From Sphingomonas xinjiangensis (lineage in GTDB: Bacteria > Pseudomonadota > Alphaproteobacteria > Sphingomonadales > Sphingomonadaceae), in NCBI RefSeq assembly GCF_014199255.1, contig NZ_JACIJF010000014.1, positions 1 through 64,000 of the forward strand: a DNA stretch of 64,000 nucleotides, written 5' to 3'. Below are positions 45,496 to 54,749 of the stretch, one piece after another; position 1 is the first letter of the stretch; the number at the start of each line of letters is the position of its first letter. The notes below the pieces were generated by a model. The model made no database searches, was not told the DNA's origin, and saw nothing but the letters and a program-made list of their open reading frames with translations. The position numbers and the translations under genes are program-made.

Positions 45496-46619
45496 TTGGC
45501 TGCTCCTGCCTGGGGCTCGGCCTGGGGTGCGACCTGCTGCGTCGTGCCGCCACCGCCGCGCATTGTCGGCAGCGGCAGGTACGGAGTCACGCCGGGGGCT
45601 TCAACGATCGTCTTGTTGGTGCGCGCCAGAACCTGCTCCATCGTCTCGTAATACATGCGGCGCCGCGTCACTTCGGGCGCGAGCTTGTACTGCTCGTAGA
45701 TCTTGTCGAACTCGGCCGCCTCGCCCTGTGCCGCGGCGATGATCTGCTGGGCATAGGCGTTGGCGTTGTTCTTGTTGGTCTGCGCTTCCTGCTGGGCGGC
45801 GGTGACTTGCTTGAAGTCCTCGTCCACCGCCTGCGGCGCCGCGGCCTTCTGGATCGCCACGCCCTGGATGCGAATGCCTGCGTTGTACTCGTCCAGGATC
45901 TGCTGGATGCTCTGCTGCACGCGCGCTTCGATGCGCGAGCGGCCTTCGCCGATCGCCTCGTTGAGCGTGGTGGTGGCGATCACCGCGCGCATCGCGCTCT
46001 CGGCGGTGGCGCGCACCGTGTCGGTCGGCCGCGCGATCTGGAACACGTAGTCGGGGGCGCTGCGAATGTCCCAGCGCACCGAATAGGCCAGGTCGACGAT
46101 ATTCTGGTCGCCGGTCAGCATCAGGTTTTCGCCGCTGGTCGGGAAATTCTCGGTGCGGATGTTGGCGACGTCCACCGTCTCGACCATCTGCAAGGGCGCG
46201 GGCAGCGTCAGCCGCACGCCCGGAGTGAGCGTGGTGGAATAGCTGCCCAGTGACGTCACCACGCCGCGCTCCCGCGGGCCGATCGGATGGATGCTGGTGT
46301 AGAGCACCCAAATGGCGAGCAGCGCGCCGATGACGATCAGCCACAAGCGGCTGCCGCTCGGCATACCGGGCATGCCGCCGCCGCCACGGGCGCGCTTGAG
46401 CAGATCCTCCAGCGAGTTGCCGCCGCCGGGCTTGGGCCGGCGTCCCTCAGGTGGGAAGGACCAGGGATTGCGCGGGCCTTTGCCGCCGCCCCCACCGTCA
46501 TTGCCGCCCCCGTTTCCGGAGCCGCCATTGCCGCTGCCACCGCCGCCGCCCCAGGGGCCGCGGGGAGCCTCGTTTTTCCAAATGGCGGGAAGCGCGCGCC
46601 AGCGCAGTAAGTTCACCAT
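45492..46619 (-). CDS. hflK: HflK, subunit of the HflKC membrane complex
   Basis: 375 residues. A glycine-rich cytosolic N-terminus ('GPWGGGGGSGNGG' and more), typical of HflK, leads to one membrane helix ('LWLIVIGALLAIWVLYTSIHPI') and the SPFH domain ('GPRERGVVTSLGSY', 'ALMLTGDQNIV'-like 'NLMLTGDQNIVDL'). The tail is Gln/Gly-rich. Modulates FtsH together with HflC. Divergent from the Mrp ATPase gene with 71 bases between starts, so promoters for both lie there. Confidence 0.94.
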   Translation of the reverse strand: MVNLLRWRALPAIWKNEAPRGPWGGGGGSGNGGSGNGGGNDGGGGGKGPRNPWSFPPEGRRPKPGGGNSLEDLLKRARGGGGMPGMPSGSRLWLIVIGALLAIWVLYTSIHPIGPRERGVVTSLGSYSTTLTPGVRLTLPAPLQMVETVDVANIRTENFPTSGENLMLTGDQNIVDLAYSVRWDIRSAPDYVFQIARPTDTVRATAESAMRAVIATTTLNEAIGEGRSRIEARVQQSIQQILDEYNAGIRIQGVAIQKAAAPQAVDEDFKQVTAAQQEAQTNKNNANAYAQQIIAAAQGEAAEFDKIYEQYKLAPEVTRRRMYYETMEQVLARTNKTIVEAPGVTPYLPLPTMRGGGGTTQQVAPQAEPQAGAAK

Positions 46620-46690
46620 GCAAACCTTTATAAGGGTCCCCTCGCGGATTTACAGTGGCGCGGCGCGAATGTGCGCTTATGTCGCCGCGC

Positions 46691-47656
46691 ATGACCACCG
46701 CAGCAGAACTCCAGGCGCTGCTCGCGCCGCTGGCCGCGGGCCGCGCGACGGCCCGTTTCGACAATGGACGCGCCGACATCGTGCTCGACGTGACGGGGCT
46801 CGCGCCCGCTACCCGTGACGCGCTGGAGGCCGATGTCCGCGCTGCCGCCACTTCGGTGCCGGGTGTCACCGAGGTCCGCGTGCTCCAGACCAGCGAGCGG
46901 CGCGTCCGCCGGCTGATCGCCGTGGCGAGCGGGAAGGGCGGGGTGGGCAAGTCCACCGTCGCCGCCAATCTGGCGATCGCGCTGGCCAAGCGCGGGCGGC
47001 GCGTCGGGCTGGTCGATGCCGACATCTATGGCCCGTCGCAGCCCAAGCTCCTGTCGGTCGAGGGCATTCGCCCCGAAGCGCGCGACAAGACGATGATCCC
47101 GATCCCAACGCGCTTTGGCGTGCCGATGCTGTCGATGGGCGGGCTGGTCGCCGAGGGGCAGGCGGTCGCCTGGCGCGGGCCGATGGCGGGCAGCGCGCTC
47201 ACCCAGATGGTCGATGCCGATTGGGGCGATGCCGAGCTGCTGATCCTCGACCTGCCGCCCGGCACCGGCGACGTGCAGCTCACCATGATCCAGAAGCACA
47301 AGCCGGCCGGCGCGGTGATCGTCTCCACGCCGCAGGATCTGGCGCTGATCGACGCGACGCGGGCGATCGACCTGTTCACCAAGGTCGGCGTGCCGGTGAT
47401 CGGGCTGATCGAAAACATGTCGGGCTATGCCTGTCCGCATTGCGGCGAAGTGTCGCACCCGTTCGGCGAGGGCGGGGCGGAGCGCGCGGCGGCACGCATG
47501 GACCTGCCGTTCCTCGGTCGGGTGCCGCTGGAAATGGCGATACGCCAGGCGTCCGACGCTGGCGAGCCGCCGGCCTGGGGGAACGGGCCGGAGGCGGAGA
47601 CGTTCGCCGTTCTGGCGGCCAAGCTTGACGAGTGGCTGGCCGCAAACGGAGGCTGA
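46691..47656 (+). CDS. Mrp/ApbC-type iron-sulfur carrier ATPase
   Basis: 321 residues. An N-terminal MIP18-like domain (about 1-70, 'TGLAPATRDALEADVR', 'VPGVTEVRVL') precedes a deviant Walker A ATPase: 'GKGGVGKS' at 81-88, 'LVDADIYGPSQPKLL' and 'LDLPPGTGDVQLT'. The cluster-binding 'CPHC' is in 'GYACPHCGEVSHPFG'. These proteins hold and deliver [4Fe-4S] clusters to apo-enzymes in the cytosol. ATG 46691 is a judgement; ATG 46679 is equally open and neither has a good RBS. Confidence 0.94.
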   Translation: MTTAAELQALLAPLAAGRATARFDNGRADIVLDVTGLAPATRDALEADVRAAATSVPGVTEVRVLQTSERRVRRLIAVASGKGGVGKSTVAANLAIALAKRGRRVGLVDADIYGPSQPKLLSVEGIRPEARDKTMIPIPTRFGVPMLSMGGLVAEGQAVAWRGPMAGSALTQMVDADWGDAELLILDLPPGTGDVQLTMIQKHKPAGAVIVSTPQDLALIDATRAIDLFTKVGVPVIGLIENMSGYACPHCGEVSHPFGEGGAERAAARMDLPFLGRVPLEMAIRQASDAGEPPAWGNGPEAETFAVLAAKLDEWLAANGG

Positions 47657-47659
47657 ACC

Positions 47660-48088
47660 ATGCCGCTGACGCGCGACGACGATATCAAGCATTTGCTGGA
47701 GGAAACCCGCACCATCGCGATGATCGGCGCGTCCGACCGCCCCGATCGGCCGAGCTATGGCGTGATGGCATACCTGCAAAGCCGGGGGTACCGGGTGATC
47801 CCGGTCAACCCGCAGATCACCGGCGAGCATGTCCATGGCGAGTTCGTCTTCCGCGAGCTTTCGCAGATCGGCGAACCGATCGACATGGTCGACATCTTCC
47901 GCCGCCCCCAGGCCGCCGGCGAGGCGGTGGACGAAGCCATCGCCGCGGGCGCCAAGTCGGTCTGGCTCCAGATCGGTGTGATCAACGAGGAAGCCGCCGC
48001 CCGCGCCGAAGCCGCCGGGCTGAAAGTAGTGATGGACCGTTGCCCCAAGATCGACATTCCGCGGTTGGGGGTGGGGAAGGTCGCCTAA
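47660..48088 (+). CDS. CoA-binding domain protein (YccU-like)
   Basis: 142-residue Rossmann-fold protein of the CoA_binding_2 family. 'TIAMIGASDRPDRPSYGVMAYLQSRGYRVIPVNP' style start (residues 18-51), with 'EPIDMVDIFRRPQAA' and 'KSVWLQIGVINEEAAARAEAAG', then the conserved 'VVMDRCPKID'. Binds CoA or a related nucleotide; no enzymatic activity is assigned to the family. Begins 3 bases after the Mrp stop, so it is co-transcribed. Confidence 0.92.
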   Translation: MPLTRDDDIKHLLEETRTIAMIGASDRPDRPSYGVMAYLQSRGYRVIPVNPQITGEHVHGEFVFRELSQIGEPIDMVDIFRRPQAAGEAVDEAIAAGAKSVWLQIGVINEEAAARAEAAGLKVVMDRCPKIDIPRLGVGKVA

Positions 48089-49197
48089 AGATTTCCCATT
48101 GCCTCTAGCAACCGCTCGACGTCGCGCGCGTCCTGGTAAAGCCCGAAACCGATCCGCAGTACGTCGCCGCGCACGTCGACGATCACGTCCTGCGAATCCA
48201 GCGCGTCCTTCCACGCCGCGGCCTGCGGCGAGCGCAACGCCACGAACCGCGCTGGCGATCCCGGGTTGAGCAGTTCGGCCGCGGCCGGCAACGCCGCCAG
48301 CACCCGCGCGCGCAGATCGTCGCAATGCGCGCTGATCGCCGCGGTGGTCAGCCCCTCATGCGCCAGCATGTCGCGCACCGCGACGAAGCGGTAGATGCCG
48401 GAGGGATCGAACGTCGCGCCCATGAAGCGCATCGCATCGGGCGCATAGCCGACCTTCTCCGGCGGCAGCGACAGATCGTCGAACTCGGCATACCAGCCGG
48501 TGATCTCGGGCCGCGCGCCGAAGCCGGGCGGGGCGTGCAGGAACGCGCAGCCTTCACCCGCCATCGCATATTTGTAGCCGCCGGCCATGTAGAACACCCG
48601 GTCCGCCACGCCCGACAGATCGGTCGGCACCGCCATGAAGCCGTGATAGCCGTCGATCACCACCCATGGCCCTTCCGGCCGGGCCAGCGCCGCCAGCGCC
48701 GCAATATCCTCGAACACGCGGCCGGTGCCGAACTGGACATGGCTGGCGAAGACCAGGTCGTGCTTGCCCCTGGCGGCGCGCTCGGCCAGCTGGTCCATGG
48801 GCACACGCTCCACCTTGGCCGCGCCGCTCTCTTCCCAACGCAGACTCTGGCGGCGGAAGCTGTGGAATTCGCCATCGCTTGCCAGGATGCGAAGCGGCCG
48901 GCGGGGCAGGGCCGAGGCGATACGCAGCAGCAGCTCGTGCGTGTTCGGCGCGAACACCACCGTGCTCCTGTCCGGCAGGTTCAGCTCGGCGGCGACATGA
49001 TCCTGCGCGCCGGGCCAGATTTCCTCCATCACCCGCCCCCATTTGCGGTCGGCGAGCCGCGCGGCATCGTCCCAGGCGGCAAGCTGGCCGAGATAGGAGG
49101 CGTCGGGCCAGAGGTGATGGCTGTGCGCGGCGAAATGGGTGCGGTCGGGCGCGGCGGCGGTCGCGCGCTGGAACAGATGCTTGTAGCTGGCGCTCAC
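48085..49197 (-). CDS. Kynureninase-like PLP-dependent class V aminotransferase-fold enzyme
   Basis: 370 residues from GTG 49197, which overlaps the kynA stop by 4 bases. PLP Lys209 is in 'GGYKYAMAGEG', Asp182 in 'IDGYHGF', and 'HSHHLWP' plus 'APNTHELLLRI' bind the cofactor phosphate region. The position after kynA points to kynureninase, which makes anthranilate and alanine from kynurenine. It is shorter than usual kynureninases (about 410-420), and the sequence resembles the 'aminotransferase class V' annotation of sphingomonads. I keep the call at family level. The formamidase gene kynB is not next to it. Confidence 0.85.
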   Translation of the reverse strand: MSASYKHLFQRATAAAPDRTHFAAHSHHLWPDASYLGQLAAWDDAARLADRKWGRVMEEIWPGAQDHVAAELNLPDRSTVVFAPNTHELLLRIASALPRRPLRILASDGEFHSFRRQSLRWEESGAAKVERVPMDQLAERAARGKHDLVFASHVQFGTGRVFEDIAALAALARPEGPWVVIDGYHGFMAVPTDLSGVADRVFYMAGGYKYAMAGEGCAFLHAPPGFGARPEITGWYAEFDDLSLPPEKVGYAPDAMRFMGATFDPSGIYRFVAVRDMLAHEGLTTAAISAHCDDLRARVLAALPAAAELLNPGSPARFVALRSPQAAAWKDALDSQDVIVDVRGDVLRIGFGLYQDARDVERLLEAMGNL

Positions 49198-49958
49198 AGT
49201 TCGGTCCGCAGCGACCAGAGTTCGGGAAAGGCGCGCTTGGTCAGCGTCGATTCGAGATAGGAAACGCCCGCGGTGCCGCCGGTGCCCATCTTCATGCCGA
49301 TCACTCGGCTGACGGTCACCACATGCTTGTGCCGCCACGTCGCCATCGCGTCATCGATATCGACCAGCTTTTCGGCGAGCTGGTACAGGTCCCAGTGCGT
49401 GGGCGTGTCGCGATAGACCTGCGTCCACGCCGCGCGCACGCCGTCGCTCGGCTGATAAGGCTGGGTCCAGTCGCGCGACAGCGCCGCCCCCGGCAGCGCG
49501 AACCCCGCCGCCGCCAGCGCGGCATTGGCATCGTCCCACAGGCTGGGCGTCTGCGCATATTGGGTGCTGAGCGGCCCCGGCACCCCGCCGCCGCGCAGGC
49601 CCAGCAGCACCTCGACCGCACGGAACTGGTCGGACTGGAAGCCCGAACTCGGCCCCAGCACTTCGCGGAAGCGCGTGTAATCGCTCGGCGTCATCGTCGC
49701 TAGCACGTCCCAGCTCAGCGTCATCACCGCCTGGATCCGGCTGACCCGCGCCAGGTTCTTATACGCCTCGATCAGCTTGCCCGATCGAACCAGATCCTTC
49801 GCGAGCAGCAGCTCGGCGATGATCTGCTTGAGCCACAGCTCCTTGGTCTGGTGGATGATGATGAACAGCAGCTCGTCGTGCCGGTCCGACAGCGGGTGCT
49901 GCGCGTCGAGCAACTGGTCGAGGGCGAGGTAGCGCCCATAGGTCATGGGTTCGGTCAT
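49194..49958 (-). CDS. kynA: Tryptophan 2,3-dioxygenase
   Basis: 254-residue haem enzyme that opens the indole ring of tryptophan to N-formylkynurenine. 'HDELLFIIIHQTKELWLKQI' (His36 in the conserved block) and the C-terminal 'WRHKHVVTVSRVIGMKMGTGGTAG', with the haem-ligand His, are diagnostic. 'GPSSGFQSDQFRAVE' is also typical. Length slightly under the usual 260-280. Upstream of the kynureninase-like gene in the same unit. Confidence 0.96.
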   Translation of the reverse strand: MTEPMTYGRYLALDQLLDAQHPLSDRHDELLFIIIHQTKELWLKQIIAELLLAKDLVRSGKLIEAYKNLARVSRIQAVMTLSWDVLATMTPSDYTRFREVLGPSSGFQSDQFRAVEVLLGLRGGGVPGPLSTQYAQTPSLWDDANAALAAAGFALPGAALSRDWTQPYQPSDGVRAAWTQVYRDTPTHWDLYQLAEKLVDIDDAMATWRHKHVVTVSRVIGMKMGTGGTAGVSYLESTLTKRAFPELWSLRTEL

Positions 49959-50000
49959 GGCCGCGATCCTAGGCGCTCCAGACCGCCCGCGCCATGGCGA

Positions 50001-50678
50001 TCACCCGAGCAGGCCGGGCACGCCCCGCCGCCGCTTCCAGTCGAGCGGGACATGGATGCGCTGGTCCCAGCGTCCGTCCCAGTCGGGGTGGAGCCCCTGC
50101 GCCTGCAGCGCCGCGACGACGTCGTTGGCCACCTGCAGTGCGGGGCCCTCGCCATCCTCGCACGCGCCATAAGCGAGATACACGCCGCTTCCTTCGACCG
50201 CGGCGTCGGTGTCTTGGAAATGGTAGAAGGTGTAGCCATGGGCGGGGAGTCCGGCGTCCTTCGCGGCCTGCACCTCTTCCCAGATCTCGTTGGACCCGCA
50301 TGTCATACAGCAGGTGAAGTTCTGGCGAGCGATGATCCCGTCTTGCTCCAGCGCGGCAAAGGCGGTGTCGAGCCGGTCGCAATCCGTCACCGCCGGCCAG
50401 CTTGCCTCGGCCCGGGCATGTTCGGCCAGTACGTCGCGCAGGATCCTGGGCGCCTCGCGGCGCACCACGACGGGGTCGATCTCCTCCTCGAAATAGTGGG
50501 CGAGGTTGGTGAGGATCACATCCTCGTCATCGAACCCGGCCGCGACATCGCGGCGGATCTTGTCGCGCAGATCCGCCAGCGGATCGGCGGCGTCTCCCAC
50601 GGGCGCGTCGCTTATGGAGGGCGGCGTGGACTCGCTTGCGCGAGCCCAGCCGAACAGTCGGTCAAAGAAGCGCTTCAT
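50001..50678 (-). CDS. DUF6891-like protein of unknown function
   Basis: 225 residues. ATG 50678 has GGAG 6 bases upstream; the four codons before it would need a TTG start. The N-terminus is basic then acidic ('DPLADLRDKIRRDVAAGFDDEDVIL'), and the core has 'FTCCMTCGSNEI' with three Cys, 'GYTFYHFQDTDAAVEG', 'VYLAYGA' and 'WDGRWDQRIHVPLDWKRRRG'. The Cys cluster could bind a metal. The family occurs in actinobacteria and proteobacteria with no assigned role. It sits between dapD and kynA. Confidence 0.82.
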   Translation of the reverse strand: MKRFFDRLFGWARASESTPPSISDAPVGDAADPLADLRDKIRRDVAAGFDDEDVILTNLAHYFEEEIDPVVVRREAPRILRDVLAEHARAEASWPAVTDCDRLDTAFAALEQDGIIARQNFTCCMTCGSNEIWEEVQAAKDAGLPAHGYTFYHFQDTDAAVEGSGVYLAYGACEDGEGPALQVANDVVAALQAQGLHPDWDGRWDQRIHVPLDWKRRRGVPGLLG

Positions 50679-50706
50679 CTCTGTCTCCAACCGATCGCGA
50701 GCGCGC

Positions 50707-51513
50707 TCAGTCGCGCAGCAGCTCGTTGATCCCGGTCTTGGAACGCGTCTGCGCGTCCACCGTCTTGACGATCACCGCGCAATAGAGCGACGGTCCGCCC
50801 TCGGCACCCGGCAGCGATCCCGGCACCACCACGGCATAAGGCGGCACTTCGCCGCGATACACCTTGCCGGTCGCACGATCGACGATCTTGGTCGACGCGC
50901 CTAGATACACGCCCATCGACAGCACCGCGCCGTCGCCGACGCGCACGCCTTCGGCCACTTCCGATCGTGCGCCGATGAACGCGCCGTCGCCGATGATCAC
51001 CGGATCGGCCTGGAGCGGCTCGAGCACGCCGCCAATGCCTGCGCCGCCCGAGATATGAACGTTCCTGCCGATCTGCGCGCAGCTGCCGACCGTCGCCCAG
51101 GTATCGACCATGGTGCCTTCACCGACATAGGCGCCGATATTGACGAAGCTGGGCATCAGCACCGCGCCCTTGCCGATGAACGATCCACGGCGCACCACGC
51201 TGCCGGGCACCGCCCGGAAGCCTGCCGCGCGGAACGCGGCATCGTCCCAGTCGGCGAACTTGAGCGGCACCTTGTCGAACCAGCCGCCCTGCATCGGCGC
51301 ATTGTCGTTGAGGCGGAAGCTGAGCAGCACCGCCTTTTTCAGCCACTGGTTGACCTGCCAGCCGTCGCCCACCGGCTCCGCCACGCGCGCTTCGCCGCGG
51401 TCGAGCAGTGCCAGCGCTTCGTTCACCGCGTCGCGCACCGCCCCTTGCGTGGTCAGGCCAAGCTCGGCCCGATCTTCCCAGGCGGCGTCGATGGTGGTTT
51501 GCAGGTCGCTCAA
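50707..51513 (-). CDS. dapD: 2,3,4,5-tetrahydropyridine-2,6-dicarboxylate N-succinyltransferase
   Basis: 268-residue trimeric left-handed beta-helix enzyme of lysine and diaminopimelate synthesis; it succinylates tetrahydrodipicolinate. Hexapeptide repeats run through the C-terminal half ('[23 protein letters not shown]', '[18 protein letters not shown]', '[32 protein letters not shown]'). Length is normal. It starts 1 base after the HAD gene stop. Confidence 0.97.
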   Translation of the reverse strand: MSDLQTTIDAAWEDRAELGLTTQGAVRDAVNEALALLDRGEARVAEPVGDGWQVNQWLKKAVLLSFRLNDNAPMQGGWFDKVPLKFADWDDAAFRAAGFRAVPGSVVRRGSFIGKGAVLMPSFVNIGAYVGEGTMVDTWATVGSCAQIGRNVHISGGAGIGGVLEPLQADPVIIGDGAFIGARSEVAEGVRVGDGAVLSMGVYLGASTKIVDRATGKVYRGEVPPYAVVVPGSLPGAEGGPSLYCAVIVKTVDAQTRSKTGINELLRD

Positions 51514-51514
51514 T

Positions 51515-52177
51515 TCAATCCTCCAAGATGTCGTGCAGCCAGGACCCCAGGTCGCTGACGGTGTAATCGATGAAGCTGCGGTCTTCGTCGGGCGTCTGTT
51601 CAGAGCCGTTGTCGATCCACACCGTGACCATGCCGATATCCTTCGCCGGCTTCAGGTTTCGCGCCATGTCCTCGACGAACAGCGACTCCCTTGGGTCGAT
51701 GCCATAGGCTTGGCACATGCCGGCATAGGCGTCGGGATGCGGTTTGGGCTTGTAGTTGGTGGCGTGGACGTCGTGCACCGCTTCGAAGGTGCGGCCCAGC
51801 CCCAGACGGTCGAGCACCTTCTCCGCGTACGGCGCGTCGCCATTGGTGAAGACCAGCTTGCGCCCGGGCAGCCGCGCCAGCGCCTGGATCAGCGCTTCGT
51901 TCTGCTCCAGCACGCTCATGTCGACGTCGTGGACGAAATCGAGATAATGATACGGGTCCACCGCATGCTCGGTCATCAGCCCCGACAGGGTGGTGCCGTG
52001 CGCGTGGAAATAGCCCTTTTGCACGCGGTGCGCTTCCTCGGGCGAGCAATTTAGCAGCGTGCGGACATATTCCCCGATCCGCGCATCGATCATCGCGAAC
52101 AGGTTCGCGCTGACCGGATACAGCGTGTTGTCGAGGTCGAAAATCCAGTTGCGGACGTGCGACAGAGCCGGGATCAT
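51515..52177 (-). CDS. HAD-family pyrimidine 5'-nucleotidase
   Basis: 220 residues. HAD motif I 'FDLDNTLYP' (Asp14, Asp16) and motif II '[11 protein letters not shown]', with motif IV '[18 protein letters not shown]', match the pyrimidine 5'-nucleotidase/SDT1 type. It removes phosphate from UMP/CMP or small phosphate esters. First gene of the minus-strand unit that continues with dapD. A 139-base gap separates it from the divergent luciferase-like gene. Confidence 0.9.
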   Translation of the reverse strand: MIPALSHVRNWIFDLDNTLYPVSANLFAMIDARIGEYVRTLLNCSPEEAHRVQKGYFHAHGTTLSGLMTEHAVDPYHYLDFVHDVDMSVLEQNEALIQALARLPGRKLVFTNGDAPYAEKVLDRLGLGRTFEAVHDVHATNYKPKPHPDAYAGMCQAYGIDPRESLFVEDMARNLKPAKDIGMVTVWIDNGSEQTPDEDRSFIDYTVSDLGSWLHDILED

Positions 52178-52316
52178 GACGGGGGGTTAGGCGCGCGCGC
52201 GCGGGCTATCAAGCACGTCTTTGTCCGCCGTCGTGACGCACGCGGACGAGTTTCGCTTTGCTCGCGGCGACCAGAACTATCTAGCGCCGCCCCGTCCCGC
52301 TTCCCATCTGCGGGCC

Positions 52317-53303
52317 ATGACCGCTTATTCCCTGCTCGACCTCGTCCCCATCGTTCAGGGCGGGACCGCCGCCCAGGCCTTTGCCAATGCCGCCGACCTG
52401 GCGAAGCATGCCGAGGATCTCGGCTATTCGCGCTACTGGGTCGCCGAGCATCATGGCATGGAGGGGATCGCCAGCGCCGCGACGGCAGTGGTGATCGGCC
52501 ATGTCGGCCAGGCGACCAGCCGCATCCGCGTCGGCGCGGGCGGCATCATGCTGCCCAACCATTCGCCGCTTCAGGTGGCCGAGCAGTTCGGCACGCTGGA
52601 CGCGCTGTTCCCCGGGCGCATCGATCTGGGGCTGGGGCGTGCCCCGGGCTCCGACCAGCGCGTCAGCCGCGCGATCCGCCGCGGCATGGGCGGCAATGGC
52701 GAGGAATTCCCGCAGGACGTTCTCGAGCTTCAGGGCTATTTCGCCGACGATCCCAAGCTCGGCATTCGCGCGACGCCCGGCGCCGGCGCGGACGTGAAGC
52801 TGTGGATTCTGGGCTCCAGCCTGTTTGGCGCGCAATTGGCGCCGATGCTCGGGCTTCCTTATGCCTTCGCCTCGCATTTCGCACCGGGGCTGATGATGGA
52901 GGCGGCGGACACCTATCGCCGCAACTTCCGCCCCTCGTCCGTGCTCGACAAGCCGCATCTGATGCTCGGCTTCAACGTGTTCGCCGCCGACACCGACGAG
53001 GAGGCCGAATATCTCGCCACCTCGCAGCAACAGGCGTTCGTCGCGATCCGCACGGGCCAGGCGATCCAGCTCCCGCCGCCGGTGCGCGGTTATCGCGAAA
53101 GCCTCGGCGCGCACGGCCAGGCCGCACTCGACCAGTTCTTGTCGGCATCCGCCACGGGCAGCCCGGAAACGGTGCGCCGCGGCCTCGCCGCCTTCATCGA
53201 GCAAACGGGCGCCGACGAACTGATGCTTACCAGCGCGATGTTCGACCACCAGGCGCGCCGCCGCAGCATCGGGATCGCGGCGGAGGTGATGCAGGGGCTT
53301 TGA
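52317..53303 (+). CDS. LLM-class flavin-dependent oxidoreductase
   Basis: 328-residue luciferase-like (alpha/beta)8 protein. '[19 protein letters not shown]' start, '[25 protein letters not shown]', '[26 protein letters not shown]' and '[11 protein letters not shown]' are hallmarks of the widespread MsnO8-type subgroup. Binds reduced FMN or F420; the substrate is unknown. ATG 52317 matches family starts, although the frame is open back to 52221. Confidence 0.93.
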   Translation: MTAYSLLDLVPIVQGGTAAQAFANAADLAKHAEDLGYSRYWVAEHHGMEGIASAATAVVIGHVGQATSRIRVGAGGIMLPNHSPLQVAEQFGTLDALFPGRIDLGLGRAPGSDQRVSRAIRRGMGGNGEEFPQDVLELQGYFADDPKLGIRATPGAGADVKLWILGSSLFGAQLAPMLGLPYAFASHFAPGLMMEAADTYRRNFRPSSVLDKPHLMLGFNVFAADTDEEAEYLATSQQQAFVAIRTGQAIQLPPPVRGYRESLGAHGQAALDQFLSASATGSPETVRRGLAAFIEQTGADELMLTSAMFDHQARRRSIGIAAEVMQGL

Positions 53304-53338
53304 AGCGGATAGGGCCGGCGGTGCGCTGACTCGCGGCC

Positions 53339-53363
53339 GGAACCCGCGCTGCCGCCAGGCGTA
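53339..53363 (+). promoter_or_regulatory. Possible EcfG-type stress promoter of phrB
   Basis: GGAAC (53339-53343), a 16-base spacer and CGTA (53360-53363) approximate the alphaproteobacterial EcfG consensus GGAAC-N16/17-CGTT. The start codon is only 10 bases past the -10 element, which would give a nearly leaderless transcript. Confidence 0.3.
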
Positions 53364-53372
53364 GCCAGCGTC

Positions 53373-54740
53373 GTGCCCGATCCCGTTCTTCTCTGGTTCC
53401 GTCAGGACCTTCGCCTTCAGGACCAGCCCGCCCTCCACGCCGCGGTGGAGGCTGGTGCGGTCATCCCGGTCTATATCCTCGATGACGAGACGCCGGGCGA
53501 TTGGCGGATTGGCGGGGCGCAGCGCTGGTGGCTGCACCACAGCCTGTCCAGCTTGGCGCAAAGCCTGAAGGAAAAGGGCAGCCGCCTGATCCTGCGCCGC
53601 GGCCGCGCCCAGGCCGTGCTCCCGGACCTCCTTGCCGAGACGGGTGCGCGTCGGATCCACGCGATAAGCCACTATGAACCCTGGTGGCGCGAGGCCGAGG
53701 ACGCGCTTGGCGACGCGCTGTGCCTGCATGCCGGCAATCACCTTGCCCCGATCGAGCATATCACCACCGGCGCGGGCCAGCCGTACCGGATTTATTCGTC
53801 CTTCTGGCGCGCGCTTCAGCAGTTCCTGCCCCCCGAAGCGCCGCTTGCGGAGCCCGAGCGCATCCCCGGGCCCGACAGATGGCCGGCCAGTGATGCGTTG
53901 GCCGATTGGGCGCTGCTGCCGACACGGCCGAACTGGGCAAAGGCGTTCGGCGACGACTGGCGGCCCGGCGAGGCCACGGCACTCGAAAGGGCGGAAGACT
54001 GGGCCGAGCGCGTCGGGAGCTATGAGGAAGCGCGCAACCTGCCCACGCAAGCGGAGGGCACGTCCCGCCTGTCGCCGCATCTGCATTTCGGCGAAATCTC
54101 GCCGCGCCAACTCTACGCGCAGGTGAGCGGCGCAACCGATGCCGACAAGTTCCTCAAGGAACTCGCCTGGCGCGACTTCACCGACGGCGTCATTCGCGCG
54201 CTGCCCGATTATGCCAGCCGCAACGGCCGTCCGAAATATGATGCGCTGCGCTGGCGCACGGGTGAGGACGCGCAGGCCGATCTGAAGGCGTGGCAGACCG
54301 GGTGCACCGGCTATCCGATCGTCGACGCCGGCATGCGCCAGCTCTGGGTCAGCGGCTGGATGCACAACCGCGTCCGCATGATCACCGCGAGCTTCCTGGT
54401 GAAGCATCTGCTGATCGACTGGCGGGTGGGCGAGCGCTGGTTCTGGGACTGCCTGGTCGACGCCGACTATGGCAACAACGCAGTCAATTGGCAGTGGATC
54501 GCCGGGACCGGCATCGACGCCAACATGTTCAGCCGCATCATGGCGCCGCTCAGCCAGTCGGAGAAGTTCGGCGCGGGCGACTATATCCGCCACTGGGTGC
54601 CCGAGCTTGCCGGGCTTTCGGACGACGCGATCCACGATCCCGACGCCGCCGGCTGCCGGCCTGCGGACTATCCGGCCAAGATCATCGGCCACCGCGAGGG
54701 CCGCGAGCGGGCACTCGCCGCCGCCCGCACGCTCGGCTGA
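53373..54740 (+). CDS. phrB: Deoxyribodipyrimidine photolyase
   Basis: 455 residues from GTG 53373. N-terminal antenna-binding domain ('PVLLWFRQDLRLQDQPAL', 'VIPVYILDDE') and C-terminal FAD domain ('TSRLSPHLHFGEISPRQLY', 'WRDFTDGVIRALPDY', 'GYPIVDAGMRQLWVSGWMHNRVRMITASFLVKHLL', 'NWQWIAGTG' regions, given here as separate short blocks within 230-400). Repairs UV-made cyclobutane dimers with blue light. No Shine-Dalgarno is visible; a possible EcfG-type promoter lies just before the start. Confidence 0.95.
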   Translation: MPDPVLLWFRQDLRLQDQPALHAAVEAGAVIPVYILDDETPGDWRIGGAQRWWLHHSLSSLAQSLKEKGSRLILRRGRAQAVLPDLLAETGARRIHAISHYEPWWREAEDALGDALCLHAGNHLAPIEHITTGAGQPYRIYSSFWRALQQFLPPEAPLAEPERIPGPDRWPASDALADWALLPTRPNWAKAFGDDWRPGEATALERAEDWAERVGSYEEARNLPTQAEGTSRLSPHLHFGEISPRQLYAQVSGATDADKFLKELAWRDFTDGVIRALPDYASRNGRPKYDALRWRTGEDAQADLKAWQTGCTGYPIVDAGMRQLWVSGWMHNRVRMITASFLVKHLLIDWRVGERWFWDCLVDADYGNNAVNWQWIAGTGIDANMFSRIMAPLSQSEKFGAGDYIRHWVPELAGLSDDAIHDPDAAGCRPADYPAKIIGHREGRERALAAARTLG

Positions 54741-54749
54741 GCCGCAGGG

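Noticed and set aside
52281..54692. An 803-codon minus-strand open frame
   Set aside because: Antisense to the luciferase-like enzyme and photolyase, both well supported.
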